A DNA stretch of 64,000 bases from Jiulongibacter sediminis (GTDB lineage Bacteria > Bacteroidota > Bacteroidia > Cytophagales > Spirosomataceae), in assembly GCF_001306455.1 (NCBI RefSeq), contig NZ_LGTQ01000005.1, forward strand, positions 1,178,001-1,242,000, written 5' to 3'. This document shows, piece by piece, positions 50,511 through 59,297 of this stretch (positions are counted from its first letter, which is position 1; every line of letters begins with the position of its first letter). The notes beneath the pieces are model-generated. The model was given only the letters and a program-made list of their open reading frames with translations. It had not been told where the DNA came from and ran no database searches. Both the position numbers and the translations under genes were made by a program.

Positions 50511-51677
50511 TCACTTACCGAATTTGAGCCCGAAATTAAGTATATAAGTTCTGTAAGGCTGAAAATAGTTATCGGTTGAGTAAGTTGATAGTAAAGCCGG
50601 ATCCTGATATTCTCTTATTACCTGTAGTCCATTACCCTCATATCTGGAGTTAGAAACCACGTATTGCCCAAAAAAGCTAATGCCGCCCACTCCTAGCTCT
50701 GCCATCAGTCCTACCCTGCCAAGCCCCGGTCGAGAGCCGCTAATTAAAATCGGGTCTGTTATAGCTTCGGAGTTATTTACTTTGGTTACCGATTTGCGAA
50801 TGAGGTTAATTCCTGCTGTTGGACCAATCGCCAAAGAAAACAAACGCTTCCCTTGAGTATTATAGACTGAAAACTTTGGCATTAATTTAAGGTTTAGTCC
50901 CGCTTTTAAAACATCATACGGAATTGATGTGAAAGTCTGGCTATCATCCTGACCGTTATATAATTTATAACTGTAGGTGTTATTGAGCTCGTTATAGCTG
51001 GCAATAGCAATGGTGTCAACTATTCTTGACTCTTGAAAACCTGGATTAAATCCGGGCATCGATTCGCTGGCATCTGTTTTAAAAACTCCACCCAAGCCAA
51101 ATAGGTTTTGACGACTTCCGGGGTCAAAACGTAGGTTTTCATAGGTAAAGAATGGTTCAGCACTGAGTTTTACCCCAAGTCTGGACTTTTCTTTTTCAAT
51201 TAATCTCAAATCTTTATTGACTGAAAATGCCAAATATGGAGATGATATAACCTGATTTTTTAATCTGTTATTGACATTCAAAAAATAACTACTACCAGCT
51301 GCGTTAGCCAGATTGTTATAACTATTAGCGGCTTGCAATAGGGACAATTCTGGACTGTGATAAGCATTATCGCCGAAGGTTAACCCAATGTTGTAATTAA
51401 AATAGGTTTCACTCAAAAAGGCTTTTTTTTCAGTCTTGTACTTGTGTCCTTTGTTATCCCGCATAAAAGCTACCCGGGTTTCAGATTTTTCCAGATTATC
51501 AATCATCTGCCCCACCATTTTATTGATGTCCATCTTCCTGAGTTCATCATATGCTGATGGATCTTTGGCGATGATGATAATTTCCGCACAATCTTTAATT
51601 TTTGCCTGCAAAGTATCTGCCTTTTGAGCTAGTAGCAATCCTGGTACAAGCAGAAATGGTAAAATTAGCTTTTTCAT
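50511..51677 (-). CDS. Exported protein, likely outer-membrane barrel, partner of the sigma-factor operon
   Basis: 388 residues; signal peptide LILPFLLVPGLLLAQKA. The N-terminal part (about 25-75) is helical and charged (KDCAEIIIIAKDPSAYDELR, KMDINKMVGQMIDNLEKSE). From 90 on, alternating hydrophobics and aromatic strand ends (YNIGLTFGDN, SPYLAFSVNKDLRLIE, AEPFFTYENL) suggest a beta barrel, ending in YILNFGLKFGK. No family name is recognised. Its ATG overlaps the stop of the anti-sigma-like gene by 4 bases, so they are co-translated. A role as envelope target or sensor is inferred from this link. Confidence 0.65.
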   Translation of the reverse strand: MKKLILPFLLVPGLLLAQKADTLQAKIKDCAEIIIIAKDPSAYDELRKMDINKMVGQMIDNLEKSETRVAFMRDNKGHKYKTEKKAFLSETYFNYNIGLTFGDNAYHSPELSLLQAANSYNNLANAAGSSYFLNVNNRLKNQVISSPYLAFSVNKDLRLIEKEKSRLGVKLSAEPFFTYENLRFDPGSRQNLFGLGGVFKTDASESMPGFNPGFQESRIVDTIAIASYNELNNTYSYKLYNGQDDSQTFTSIPYDVLKAGLNLKLMPKFSVYNTQGKRLFSLAIGPTAGINLIRKSVTKVNNSEAITDPILISGSRPGLGRVGLMAELGVGGISFFGQYVVSNSRYEGNGLQVIREYQDPALLSTYSTDNYFQPYRTYILNFGLKFGK

Positions 51678-52480
51678 AATTGTATTGCTTTTTGATCAGG
51701 CTTAGTGCTTTCTATAAATCGTGCCCAAATACCTTTCTCTTTATCCGTTTTCTCCCATTCCCCTGTTCGGTTGAACTTCCCGATTTTACGGAAAAGATTG
51801 TCTTTCTTATTAGTTCTGCCCTCTTCTAAATCATCAATAATCAGAACCACTTTCTTGCCTTCCATACTTTCAACTGATGAATTTGAGGCCAAAAGGGGTT
51901 GCTTTTCAACTACTTCTTCTATTTCCATCTTATCATGTACCTCTATTTCTTTTACAGGTTCGACTCTCTTTTCAGCAGCAGAGGATTGATTTTTAGCACG
52001 CATTTCTTTAGAATCTTCGATTTCCGTAACCGCTACAGCCGCCAGTAACCTTTCGGAGCTTTCTGCCTGCTCTTTATTTTTAGAAGTTTTTTTCTCAATC
52101 ACAGAGGCTAAAACAGGAATACTCGCTGGCTCACTTCTGCTTAGTTCTTCCTTTTCCACTTGTGCATTTGCCAGGGATTTGGGAACTATTGTTTCTTCAA
52201 AAGGAGCATTTTTCGTTGTTGCAGACTCCTGGCTGTTTTCAACTTCTACTGGTATTACATTCGCCACCTCCTCTTGCCCTTTCGGGAGTAGGAAGAAAGT
52301 TCCGCACAGTAAAACCATAGCGGCTACTGCATACCACCACCAAGCCACACTTTTCTTTTTGGTTTGAAAAACCTGAGCAGAGATATCACCCCAAACCTCA
52401 TCTTTTGAAAAGTCTGTTACCTCAAAACTTTCCAGCTTTTCAGCCAGAAGCCTATGGTCTTGATCCAGCTTCTTTTCCAT
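51674..52480 (-). CDS. Membrane protein with cytoplasmic N-terminus, anti-sigma-factor-like
   Basis: 268 residues. A cytoplasmic N-terminus of 45 residues (DQDHRLLAEKLESFEVTDFS, KDEVWGDISAQV) precedes one membrane helix (about 46-65: WWWYAVAAMVLLCGTFFLL), then a Glu/Lys-rich periplasmic region with no clear domain. The place after an ECF sigma gene, with a 29-base overlap, and the one-helix layout fit an anti-sigma factor; a zinc-type HxxxCxxC motif is absent, so it would be of the ZAS-less kind. Function is inferred from context. Confidence 0.65.
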   Translation of the reverse strand: MEKKLDQDHRLLAEKLESFEVTDFSKDEVWGDISAQVFQTKKKSVAWWWYAVAAMVLLCGTFFLLPKGQEEVANVIPVEVENSQESATTKNAPFEETIVPKSLANAQVEKEELSRSEPASIPVLASVIEKKTSKNKEQAESSERLLAAVAVTEIEDSKEMRAKNQSSAAEKRVEPVKEIEVHDKMEIEEVVEKQPLLASNSSVESMEGKKVVLIIDDLEEGRTNKKDNLFRKIGKFNRTGEWEKTDKEKGIWARFIESTKPDQKAIQL

Positions 52481-53096
52481 ATATTTTTGTCAGTTTATAT
52501 CTTAAAAACTTTTTAGCATGACTTAGCTGAGATTTTGAAGTTCCCTCAGAAATACTCAGCTTTTCTGCGATTTCAGCGTGAGAATAGCCCTCCACCACAT
52601 AAAGGTTAAAAACCGTTCGGTAGCCCGTGGGCATCTCTTTTACTTCTTTCATGATTTCATTGGCCGTGAGTTCCTGAATAATGTTGGGCTCTATACTCAC
52701 AAAATCAGACTCGGCCTCAGGCATCATTTTAAAATTTGACTTTCGCCTGAGCTCCATCAGACATTCATTAATCAGGATTCGCTTCATCCAGCCTACAAAG
52801 GCCTTCTCATTTTCAAAATCTGCTTTTTTGACGTGCTTGAAAATTTTCACGAAAGCATTGGTCAGCATATCCTGAGCTTCAGCCGTATCACCCAGATACC
52901 GTCTTGAAATAGCCATGAATTGATTGGCAAAGCCATCAAAAACCTCTTTGCAGGCTCTCTGGTCTCCTTTTTTGAGAAGTGCTATGTTGGCTTTTAAATC
53001 CAAATTTGAATATCTGTTCTTTAAATGAAACGTTGGTTTGAAAGGTTGTATATGTTCCTTAAAGATTCTTCTTTTCAAGGTTAAATCGTTAGGCAA
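52452..53096 (-). CDS. RNA polymerase ECF-type sigma-70 factor
   Basis: Up to 214 residues; the reading begins with a TTG at 53096, and an alternative TTG at 53003 before DLKANIALLKKGD would give 183 residues, closer to usual ECF size. Region 2 is ANQFMAISRRYLGDTAEAQDM, with TNAFVKIFKHVKKADF and WMKRILINECLMELRR; region 4 is MPTGYRTVFNLYVVEGYSHA followed by the HTH EIAEKLSISEGTSKSQLSHA. It starts the operon with the anti-sigma-like and barrel genes. A divergent promoter region (53097-53236) is shared with pdhB. Self-regulation is likely but not shown. Confidence 0.88.
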   Translation of the reverse strand: MPNDLTLKRRIFKEHIQPFKPTFHLKNRYSNLDLKANIALLKKGDQRACKEVFDGFANQFMAISRRYLGDTAEAQDMLTNAFVKIFKHVKKADFENEKAFVGWMKRILINECLMELRRKSNFKMMPEAESDFVSIEPNIIQELTANEIMKEVKEMPTGYRTVFNLYVVEGYSHAEIAEKLSISEGTSKSQLSHAKKFLRYKLTKIYGKEAGSRP

Positions 53097-53186
53097 GGTT
53101 CATTAATTGATACCCTTTTTGAATATAGAGAGAAATAATGCCCAGCCATAATTGAGCATTGACTTCCATATTTGAGTTTCCTTGCC

Positions 53187-53194
53187 TAATTTTG
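53187..53194 (+). promoter_or_regulatory. Candidate -7 promoter box for pdhB
   Basis: TAATTTTG matches TAnnTTTG and lies 42 bases upstream of the pdhB ATG. A TTGAC at 53159 is present but its spacing is longer than ideal. Confidence 0.4.
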
Positions 53195-53236
53195 CCCGCC
53201 TAAAAGGCAGATGCCGATCATTCATTAAATTACCCA

Positions 53237-54217
53237 ATGAGAGAGATTCAATTTAGAGATGCCATAAAAGAAGCGATGTCAGAAGAAATGCGTCGCGATG
53301 AAAATGTTTATCTGATGGGCGAAGAAGTAGCCGAATATAACGGTGCTTACAAAGCCAGTCAGGGAATGTTAGACGAGTTTGGGCCGAAACGCGTGATAGA
53401 CACCCCGATTGCTGAGCTTGGCTTCGCAGGTATTGGTGTCGGTTCTGCCATGAATGGTTTGAGACCTATTGTTGAGTTCATGACTTTTAACTTCTCTTTG
53501 GTGGCGATCGATCAGATCATCAACTCTGCGGCTAAAATAATGGCAATGTCTGCCGGGCAATATTCTGCCCCAATCGTCTTCAGAGGACCTACCGGTAATG
53601 CAGGACAATTGGGTGCACAGCACTCTTCAAATTTTGAAAACTGGTATGCCAACACACCAGGTCTTAAAGTAGTCATTCCATCAAATCCATACGATGCGAA
53701 AGGCTTGCTCAAAGCCTCCATTAGAGATAACGATCCTGTTATTTTTATGGAATCTGAGCAGATGTATGGTGATAAAGGTGAAGTACCTGAAAGCGAATAC
53801 CTGATTCCACTCGGGCAAGCGAAGGTTGTAGAGAGCGGTTCTGATGTAACCATCGTTACGTTTGGCAAAATGCTTCCTCGCGTGGTGATGCCTGCAGTGG
53901 AGCAGTTGAAAAAAGACGGTGTGAGTGTTGAAGTAATTGATCTTCGCACTGTACGTCCTATTGATTATGCCACAGTGGTAGAATCAGTAAAGAAAACCAA
54001 CAGATGTGTGGTGGTGGAAGAAGGACCTCCAATTGCCTCCCTATCTGCTGAAATTGGTTATCATTTGCAAAGAAATGCCTTTGATTATCTGGATGCTCCG
54101 GTAATTCGTGTGAACAGCATGGATATTCCGTTAAACTATGCCCCAACGATAATTGAGGCTACTTTACCAAACGAAAAACGAGTAATTGACGCTGTAAATC
54201 AGGTGATGTACAGATAA
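53237..54217 (+). CDS. pdhB: Pyruvate dehydrogenase E1 component, beta subunit
   Basis: 326-residue thiamine-diphosphate enzyme subunit that, with the alpha subunit, decarboxylates pyruvate to feed acetyl-CoA production. Signatures: REIQFRDAIKEAMSEEMRRD, GEEVAEYNGAYKASQGML with the cofactor-side Glu, TPIAELGFAGIGVGSAMNGL, IVEFMTFNFSLVAIDQIINS and VIFMESEQMYGDKGEVP; the transketolase C-terminal domain follows (VEVIDLRTVRPIDYATVVES). A branched-chain 2-oxoacid dehydrogenase is the main alternative, but the motif details fit PdhB. The alpha and E2 genes are not adjacent. Followed by a terminator. Confidence 0.93.
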   Translation: MREIQFRDAIKEAMSEEMRRDENVYLMGEEVAEYNGAYKASQGMLDEFGPKRVIDTPIAELGFAGIGVGSAMNGLRPIVEFMTFNFSLVAIDQIINSAAKIMAMSAGQYSAPIVFRGPTGNAGQLGAQHSSNFENWYANTPGLKVVIPSNPYDAKGLLKASIRDNDPVIFMESEQMYGDKGEVPESEYLIPLGQAKVVESGSDVTIVTFGKMLPRVVMPAVEQLKKDGVSVEVIDLRTVRPIDYATVVESVKKTNRCVVVEEGPPIASLSAEIGYHLQRNAFDYLDAPVIRVNSMDIPLNYAPTIIEATLPNEKRVIDAVNQVMYR

Positions 54218-54240
54218 AATTTTTGAAATAGAATTTATAG

Positions 54241-54268
54241 AAGGCCGTACGTATGTGCGGCCTTTTTT
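54241..54268 (+). terminator. Terminator of pdhB
   Basis: AAGGCCGTAC pairs with GTGCGGCCTT at 9 of 10 positions around a short loop, ending in a 6-base T-run, 24 bases past the stop. Confidence 0.85.
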
Positions 54269-54336
54269 ATTTGATTCGAAAAAGGGTTTTTCTAATTTGA
54301 AGCTCAATAACTGAATAACAAAAAACACTGAAATCA

Positions 54337-55407
54337 ATGACTAAAATTCGTGTGCTGGTGGTCGGAGCCGGCAATATGGGTGCCTCTCATGCCAAAGCAT
54401 ATCATAACATGCCTGAGTTTGAAATCTGCGGAATCGTTTCGCGAGGGCAAAGTAAGGTGAATCTCAATGAAAAGCTTAACGCTACTTACCCTTTATTCGA
54501 TGATTATTATGAAGCCCTGAAATCCTCAAAACCAGATGCGGTGAGCATTTCAACTTACCCTGATACACATGAAGATTATGCCATTGCAGCGTTAGAATCA
54601 GATTGTCATGTTTTTATTGAAAAACCGCTTGCGGATACTGTTGAAGGTGCTGAACGAGTTGCAGTTTTGGCAAAAGAGAAAAATAAAAAGTTGGTTGTCG
54701 GATATATTCTTAGAGTTCATCCTTCATGGGAGCGTTTTGTGACCGAAAGCCGAAAAATGGGCAAACCCCTAGTCATGAGAATGAATCTTAACCAGCAGAG
54801 TCATGGCTATATGTGGGATGTTCACAAAAATTTAATGAACAGCCTTAGCCCTATTGTAGACTGTGCGGTTCATTATATTGATATCATGTGTCTAATGACC
54901 GAGGCTAAGCCTGTTAAGGTTTCGGCCATTGGAGCCAAATTAACCGATGAAATTCCGGATTGGAATTATAATTATGGTCAATTGCAGATTCATTTTGACG
55001 ATGGATCAGTGGGCTGGTACGAAGCCGGATGGGGCCCTATGATGAGTCAAACCGCATTCTTTATCAAAGATGTGGTGGGTCCAAAAGGCTGTGTTTCTAT
55101 TGTCGCTAAAAATGCGGCTTCTGAAGGAAAATCAGATGATGTGGATTCACACACCAAAACCGAAGCAATACGAGTACACCATGCGGCTATTGATGATAAA
55201 AACGAATTTGTAAAAGAAGATGAGTGGATAGAAATGACTGATGAGCCTGATCATGACGAGCTTTGCAAAAGAGAGCAGCAGTATTTCCTTAGGGCTATCC
55301 AGGAAGACCTTGACCTTACAAATCATATAAATGATGCTGTAAATAGCCTTAAAGTGGCATTTGCCTGCGATGAATCAGTGAAGACCGGGAAGATGGTGGA
55401 AATCTAA
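54337..55407 (+). CDS. Gfo/Idh/MocA-family oxidoreductase (cytoplasmic)
   Basis: 356 residues without signal peptide. NAD(P)-binding fold RVLVVGAGNMGASHAKAYHN near the N-terminus, then SISTYPDTHEDYAIAALESD, FIEKPLADTVEGAERVA with the family EKP Lys, and GYILRVHPSWERFV. The C-terminal beta domain shows DGSVGWYEAGWGPMM. The substrate (a sugar, inositol or other polyol) is unknown; it differs from the Tat-exported relative at 7221-8543 in location and details. Monocistronic by spacing, with a divergent-type gap of 119 bases from pdhB. A terminator was not found behind it. Confidence 0.88.
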   Translation: MTKIRVLVVGAGNMGASHAKAYHNMPEFEICGIVSRGQSKVNLNEKLNATYPLFDDYYEALKSSKPDAVSISTYPDTHEDYAIAALESDCHVFIEKPLADTVEGAERVAVLAKEKNKKLVVGYILRVHPSWERFVTESRKMGKPLVMRMNLNQQSHGYMWDVHKNLMNSLSPIVDCAVHYIDIMCLMTEAKPVKVSAIGAKLTDEIPDWNYNYGQLQIHFDDGSVGWYEAGWGPMMSQTAFFIKDVVGPKGCVSIVAKNAASEGKSDDVDSHTKTEAIRVHHAAIDDKNEFVKEDEWIEMTDEPDHDELCKREQQYFLRAIQEDLDLTNHINDAVNSLKVAFACDESVKTGKMVEI

Positions 55408-55473
55408 AGGCAAATACTTAGCGAATTCATATTTTTTTAGAAATTTGTAAAGATTGGCACTCCAAAGAATTTA

Positions 55474-55935
55474 ATGAGAAAAGAGCTCGACAGACTAATA
55501 GAAAATCTTGATACGGTATTCAGAGGCGATGCATGGCACGGGCCTAGTGTGACAGAAATTTTGAATAGCCTGAAACCCGATATAGTCGATCAGAAACATG
55601 GGTTTTCAAAAAGAACAATCTCTGAGCTCATATTCCATTTAGTAGCTTGGAGGAAGTTTGCGATTGAAAAACTCAATGACAATATTCATTTCACAATGGA
55701 TACCGAAGAAGATAACTGGGGAACACCAGAAATCACATCGAAAGAAAACTGGCCTCAACTCAAGAAATTACTTACAGACACCCATAAAGAGTTTATCGCC
55801 AAGCTTGAAGAACTTGATGATGAACTATTAGACAAACGGGTTCCTGGCGAATTCTACGATTTTTACAAATTATTGACCGGAATAGTACAGCACGACACCT
55901 ATCATCTGGGTATGATATGGGTTTTGTGGGAATAA
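55474..55935 (+). CDS. DinB-superfamily protein, first of a tandem pair
   Basis: 153-residue four-helix-bundle protein. Metal-binding candidates are His55 (LIFHLVAWR) and the pair His140/His144 (VQHDTYHLGM), placed as in DinB/YfiT-like metal hydrolases and transferases. A further shared segment is AWHGPSVTEIL near 20-30. The superfamily includes bacillithiol S-transferases, and bshA is in this window, so a thiol-transferase or detoxification role is possible but unproven. It is followed 10 bases later by a related gene. Confidence 0.85.
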   Translation: MRKELDRLIENLDTVFRGDAWHGPSVTEILNSLKPDIVDQKHGFSKRTISELIFHLVAWRKFAIEKLNDNIHFTMDTEEDNWGTPEITSKENWPQLKKLLTDTHKEFIAKLEELDDELLDKRVPGEFYDFYKLLTGIVQHDTYHLGMIWVLWE

Positions 55936-55945
55936 AATAAATACA

Positions 55946-56518
55946 ATGAGCAAAGAGCAAGAAATAGATCAGAATAAAGTTTTGGTTACCAGAATCATCA
56001 ATCTTTTAAACGCGGGTTTTCATGGCGGAGCTTGGCATGGGCCTTCCGTACTTGAAGCGGTAAAAACCATCACTCCAAAAGAAGCCAGCTATAAAACACC
56101 CACTGTTCATACGGCAGCTGAGCTGATTTATCACATTACAAGCTGGAGAATTTTCTGTCTCAAAAAGTTTCAGGGAGATGCTGATTATCTGATCGATGAT
56201 GACAAGAAGAATTTCGGACCGGCAGCTAAAGTTGATCAGTTTGAGCTGGAAACACTTTTGATGGAACTTAGCCTCAGCCATGACGAACTTGTCAAGGAAT
56301 TGCAATCAAAAGACGATGACTTTCTTAATGAAATTGTACCAGGCACAGAGTATACATATTATACGCTGATACACGGGGTTATTCAACATGACCTTTACCA
56401 TACAGGTCAAATCATCCTGCTTAAAAAGATGGCTAATGCCTCCAAAAGTGATTATGATGAAGATGATGAAATGACCAGCAGCCGCTATTTTGACGATGGG
56501 ATGGGCGATGCGTTTTAG
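55946..56518 (+). CDS. DinB-superfamily protein, second of a tandem pair
   Basis: 190 residues, with a C-terminal acidic extension (SDYDEDDEMTSSRYFDDGMG). The metal triad matches the first copy: His63 (LIYHITSWR), His148 and His152 (IQHDLYHTGQ), and AWHGPSVLEAV near 29-39. It follows its paralog by 10 bases on the same strand, so the pair forms one operon. The two are not close copies, so a joint heteromer or split substrate range is a possibility. A terminator follows at 56541-56577. Confidence 0.85.
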   Translation: MSKEQEIDQNKVLVTRIINLLNAGFHGGAWHGPSVLEAVKTITPKEASYKTPTVHTAAELIYHITSWRIFCLKKFQGDADYLIDDDKKNFGPAAKVDQFELETLLMELSLSHDELVKELQSKDDDFLNEIVPGTEYTYYTLIHGVIQHDLYHTGQIILLKKMANASKSDYDEDDEMTSSRYFDDGMGDAF

Positions 56519-56540
56519 GGTTTATAACCCGTTTTAAATT

Positions 56541-56577
56541 AAAAGGGCAGATTTCTGTTAAGAAACCTGCCCTTTTT
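56541..56577. terminator. Bidirectional terminator
   Basis: AAAAGGGCAG-A-TTTCT pairs with AGAAA-C-CTGCCCTTTTT with a GTTA loop, between the convergent DinB and DUF2147 genes, with A- and T-runs on both sides. Confidence 0.9.
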
Positions 56578-56593
56578 CTATTTCATAGAACCA

Positions 56594-57025
56594 TTAATTC
56601 CCTTTATAACGGGTAAACTCCGAAGTTCTGCCAATCAATGAAATACCGATATAGCCTCTGACATCTAGCTGATCAGCACTTACCAATGTCATTTCTGAAG
56701 AGTATGTTTTCCCGTTTCTTGGGTCGTAGATGGTACCATCTTCCCAGGATTTCTCACCGTCTTTTTCAAAACCTTTGAGAAAGACCAAGCCCATTAAAGG
56801 CTTAGATTTTAGTGCTTCTTTCGGGTTATTCTTGTCTACTTTTGGTTTACCATTTTCAGTAGGCTCTGACAACCAAACAATCTTGCCATACATCTTTCCA
56901 CCTTGCTCATAAAACTGAACTCTGGATGTTTTTTCTTCATTCCACCAGGTTCCTTCTGTTATGCTTTGAGCATAGGAAACACACGAAAAGGCCATCAGAG
57001 CCAGAATTAATCCTAATTTCTTCAT
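56594..57025 (-). CDS. DUF2147 family exported protein
   Basis: 143 residues; signal peptide LGLILALMAFSCVSYAQ. The mature part matches DUF2147: EGTWWNEEKTSRVQFYEQGG, YGKIVWLSEPTENGKPKVDK, NPKEALKSKPLMGL, DGTIYDPRNGKTYSSEMTLV and DVRGYIGISLIGRTSEFTRY. The family is a small periplasmic beta barrel of unknown function, common in Proteobacteria and Bacteroidota. Its ATG overlaps the end of the PAP2 gene by 4 bases. Confidence 0.9.
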   Translation of the reverse strand: MKKLGLILALMAFSCVSYAQSITEGTWWNEEKTSRVQFYEQGGKMYGKIVWLSEPTENGKPKVDKNNPKEALKSKPLMGLVFLKGFEKDGEKSWEDGTIYDPRNGKTYSSEMTLVSADQLDVRGYIGISLIGRTSEFTRYKGN

Positions 57026-57585
57026 AATCGATTTTTAAGTTTTGTTGTTGTTAATAGGTAATTGAGGAGCAAACTAATAAAAATTCCAATGAATGCACCG
57101 GCAATCACATCTCCCGGATAATGAACTCCCACATAAATACGGCTGTAGGATACAATTATTGCCCAAATGAACATTGCCCACCACAACCATTTTTTAGACG
57201 TCAAAATCATACACAGGCCACAAGCAAGAGCAAAACTATTGGCAGCATGCGATGAAGCAAAGCCATATTTACCTCCACAGCCTCCCACCACATGTATCCA
57301 ATCACTGAGGCTTTGATTTTGACAAGGTCTTAGTCGTTCAAAAGCTGGTTTCATCCATCCGGATGTGACGTGATCAGCCAAACTCACCACGGCAATGAGA
57401 TACAAAATATATACTCCTCCCTGTTTCCAACCGAAGGACTTGATCAAATAAAAAATGATAAAAAGATATAAAGGCACCCAGGTTAATCTGGCTGTAATCC
57501 ATGACATCAAGGTGTCAAAAAAGGGCGAATGAAGGCCGTTGAGTATCCTAAAGAGTTCAAGGTCAATATGCCCCAAACTTTCCAT
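57022..57585 (-). CDS. PAP2-family phosphatase, membrane-bound
   Basis: 187 residues with about five membrane helices. The acid-phosphatase signature is complete: K-x6-RP in MKPAFERLRPC, the PSGH-like SSHAANSFALACGL, and SR-x5-H-x3-D in SRIYVGVHYPGDVIAG. Likely substrates are phosphatidate or undecaprenyl diphosphate. It starts directly after the trpS stop (no gap) and overlaps the DUF2147 gene by 4 bases, so the three are one operon. Confidence 0.9.
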   Translation of the reverse strand: MESLGHIDLELFRILNGLHSPFFDTLMSWITARLTWVPLYLFIIFYLIKSFGWKQGGVYILYLIAVVSLADHVTSGWMKPAFERLRPCQNQSLSDWIHVVGGCGGKYGFASSHAANSFALACGLCMILTSKKWLWWAMFIWAIIVSYSRIYVGVHYPGDVIAGAFIGIFISLLLNYLLTTTKLKNRL

Positions 57586-58563
57586 TTAATCAATGAAGCC
57601 TAATAATTCACGAACTTTTTGCATCGTAGCTTTTGCGATAAGCTCAGCCTTTGCTTCGCCGGCCTTAAGCTTTGCTTCAAGCTCCTGGGTATTCTCCATA
57701 TAATAGTTATAAAGCTCCCTTTCTTTAGCAAATTTCTCTAAAATGAGATCAAGTAAAGCCTTTTTGGCGTGGCCATAGCCATAATTACCACCCTCATAAT
57801 TTTGACGCATTTCTGCTACCTGAGCCTCAGAGGCCATCAGTTTGTATAATGCAAAGACATTACAGGTATCAGGGTCTTTAGGCTCTTCTAAAGGTGTAGT
57901 GTCAGTAACAATTTTTTTGATGACCTTATAGAGCTGTTTCTCAGGGAGGAAGATATCGATATAATTCCCGTAAGACTTTGACATTTTCTGGCCGTCAATG
58001 CCCGGAATAGTCATTACATTCTCATCGATCTTTGGTTCAGGCAAAACGAAAGCCTCTCCGTAAGTTCTGTTAAAAGCCGCTGCAATATCCTTTGACATCT
58101 CCAGATGTTGCTTTTGATCTTTGCCCACAGGCACAAAATTGGCCTGATAGAGTACAATGTCCGCGGCCTGAAGAACCGGGTAAGTAAAGAGACCGGCATT
58201 TACATCAGAAAGCTTGTCAGACTTATCTTTAAACGAATGGGCATTTGCTAACATCGGAAAAGGCGTCAGACAATTCAAATACCACATCAGCTCGGTATGG
58301 TACCCCGCCAGACGGCTCTGGCGATAGAAATAATTCTTTTCAGTGTCAAAACCGCAGGCAAGCCAGGCAGCCGCCACCGCTAAAGTATTCTCTTTCAGAG
58401 CATCGGCATCCTTCACTGTGGTCATACTGTGCAGGTCTGCAATAAAAAGAAAAGACTCATTTTTTGGGTCTTGTGACAATTGGACCGCAGGTAAAATCGC
58501 ACCTAAAATATTACCTAAGTGAGGCTTACCGCTTGCTTGAATACCGGTCAGAATTCTGGCCAT
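57586..58563 (-). CDS. trpS: Tryptophan--tRNA ligase
   Basis: Class I aminoacyl-tRNA synthetase, 325 residues. The HIGH-type motif is HLGN (15-18) in SGKPHLGNILGA; the KMSKS motif is in GQKMSKSYGNYIDI near 193. GKDQKQHLEMSKDIA contributes to Trp recognition. No extra domain is seen, as in short bacterial TrpRS. It heads the operon with PAP2 and DUF2147 and is divergent from the DUF2461 gene with 55 bases between starts. Confidence 0.95.
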   Translation of the reverse strand: MARILTGIQASGKPHLGNILGAILPAVQLSQDPKNESFLFIADLHSMTTVKDADALKENTLAVAAAWLACGFDTEKNYFYRQSRLAGYHTELMWYLNCLTPFPMLANAHSFKDKSDKLSDVNAGLFTYPVLQAADIVLYQANFVPVGKDQKQHLEMSKDIAAAFNRTYGEAFVLPEPKIDENVMTIPGIDGQKMSKSYGNYIDIFLPEKQLYKVIKKIVTDTTPLEEPKDPDTCNVFALYKLMASEAQVAEMRQNYEGGNYGYGHAKKALLDLILEKFAKERELYNYYMENTQELEAKLKAGEAKAELIAKATMQKVRELLGFID

Positions 58564-58618
58564 TGAACTTTCTGTTTTCGAATTTGATAATTGCAGAGCA
58601 AAATTAGAGATTTAGGGC

Positions 58619-59284
58619 ATGATAGACCCAAACACACTTCACTTTTTGGAGGATTTAGCAAAAAACAATGAAAAAGAATGGTTTCATGAAAACCGAGGTC
58701 GTTATGAAGAGGCCCGAGCTAATTTTATAGATTTTTCATCCGAGGTTTTGGAACAACTCAAAACCATTCAGGACGACCTTCTTAATACTGAGGTCAAAAA
58801 GTGTATTTTGAGAATCAACAGAGACATACGGTTCACAAAAGATAAAAGACCCTACAAAAACTACTTTGGAGCTGGTTTTGGTCCCGGAGGGAGCAGCAGT
58901 GGCCGGTCAGACTTTTATTTACAGATAGAGCCTGGAGGCAAAAGCTTTTTAGGAGGCGGAATGTGGTCACCATCCCCTGAAAATATGGCCAAGTGGCGTC
59001 AGGAAATTGACTATAATCCTGATGCTCTTAAAAGCATCATTTATGCTTACGAATTTAAAAACTACTTTAAAGAGATTGCTGGCCAGCAACTCAAAACAAA
59101 GCCTAAAGGTTATGAAATTGACCACCCTGAAATAGAGCTTTTAAAATATAAGGAGCTATTTTTTTATAGATACTACTCTGATAAAGAAGTATGTTCAGAG
59201 AATTTTTCTGATGAGATTTTCAAAGCTTGCAAACTCATGAAACCCTATCAGGATTATGTGAATGAGCTATTCTTTGATTCATGA
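58619..59284 (+). CDS. DUF2461 (TIGR02453) family protein
   Basis: 221 residues; cytoplasmic by the lack of signal. Segments of the family are present: LHFLEDLAKNNEKEWFHENR at the N-terminus, RINRDIRFTKDKRPYKNYFG, QIEPGGKSFLGGGMWSPSPE and PEIELLKYKELFFYRYYSDK. The family has no known activity. It is divergent from trpS and convergent with cobB 13 bases past its stop. The start ATG follows 55 bases after trpS's own, so the two share a promoter region. Confidence 0.9.
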   Translation: MIDPNTLHFLEDLAKNNEKEWFHENRGRYEEARANFIDFSSEVLEQLKTIQDDLLNTEVKKCILRINRDIRFTKDKRPYKNYFGAGFGPGGSSSGRSDFYLQIEPGGKSFLGGGMWSPSPENMAKWRQEIDYNPDALKSIIYAYEFKNYFKEIAGQQLKTKPKGYEIDHPEIELLKYKELFFYRYYSDKEVCSENFSDEIFKACKLMKPYQDYVNELFFDS

Positions 59285-59297
59285 ATTTCAAATGAAA

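Noticed and set aside
53369-53949. Minus-strand frames opposite pdhB
   Set aside because: pdhB on the plus strand shows the full set of family motifs; the minus frames are codon-bias shadows.
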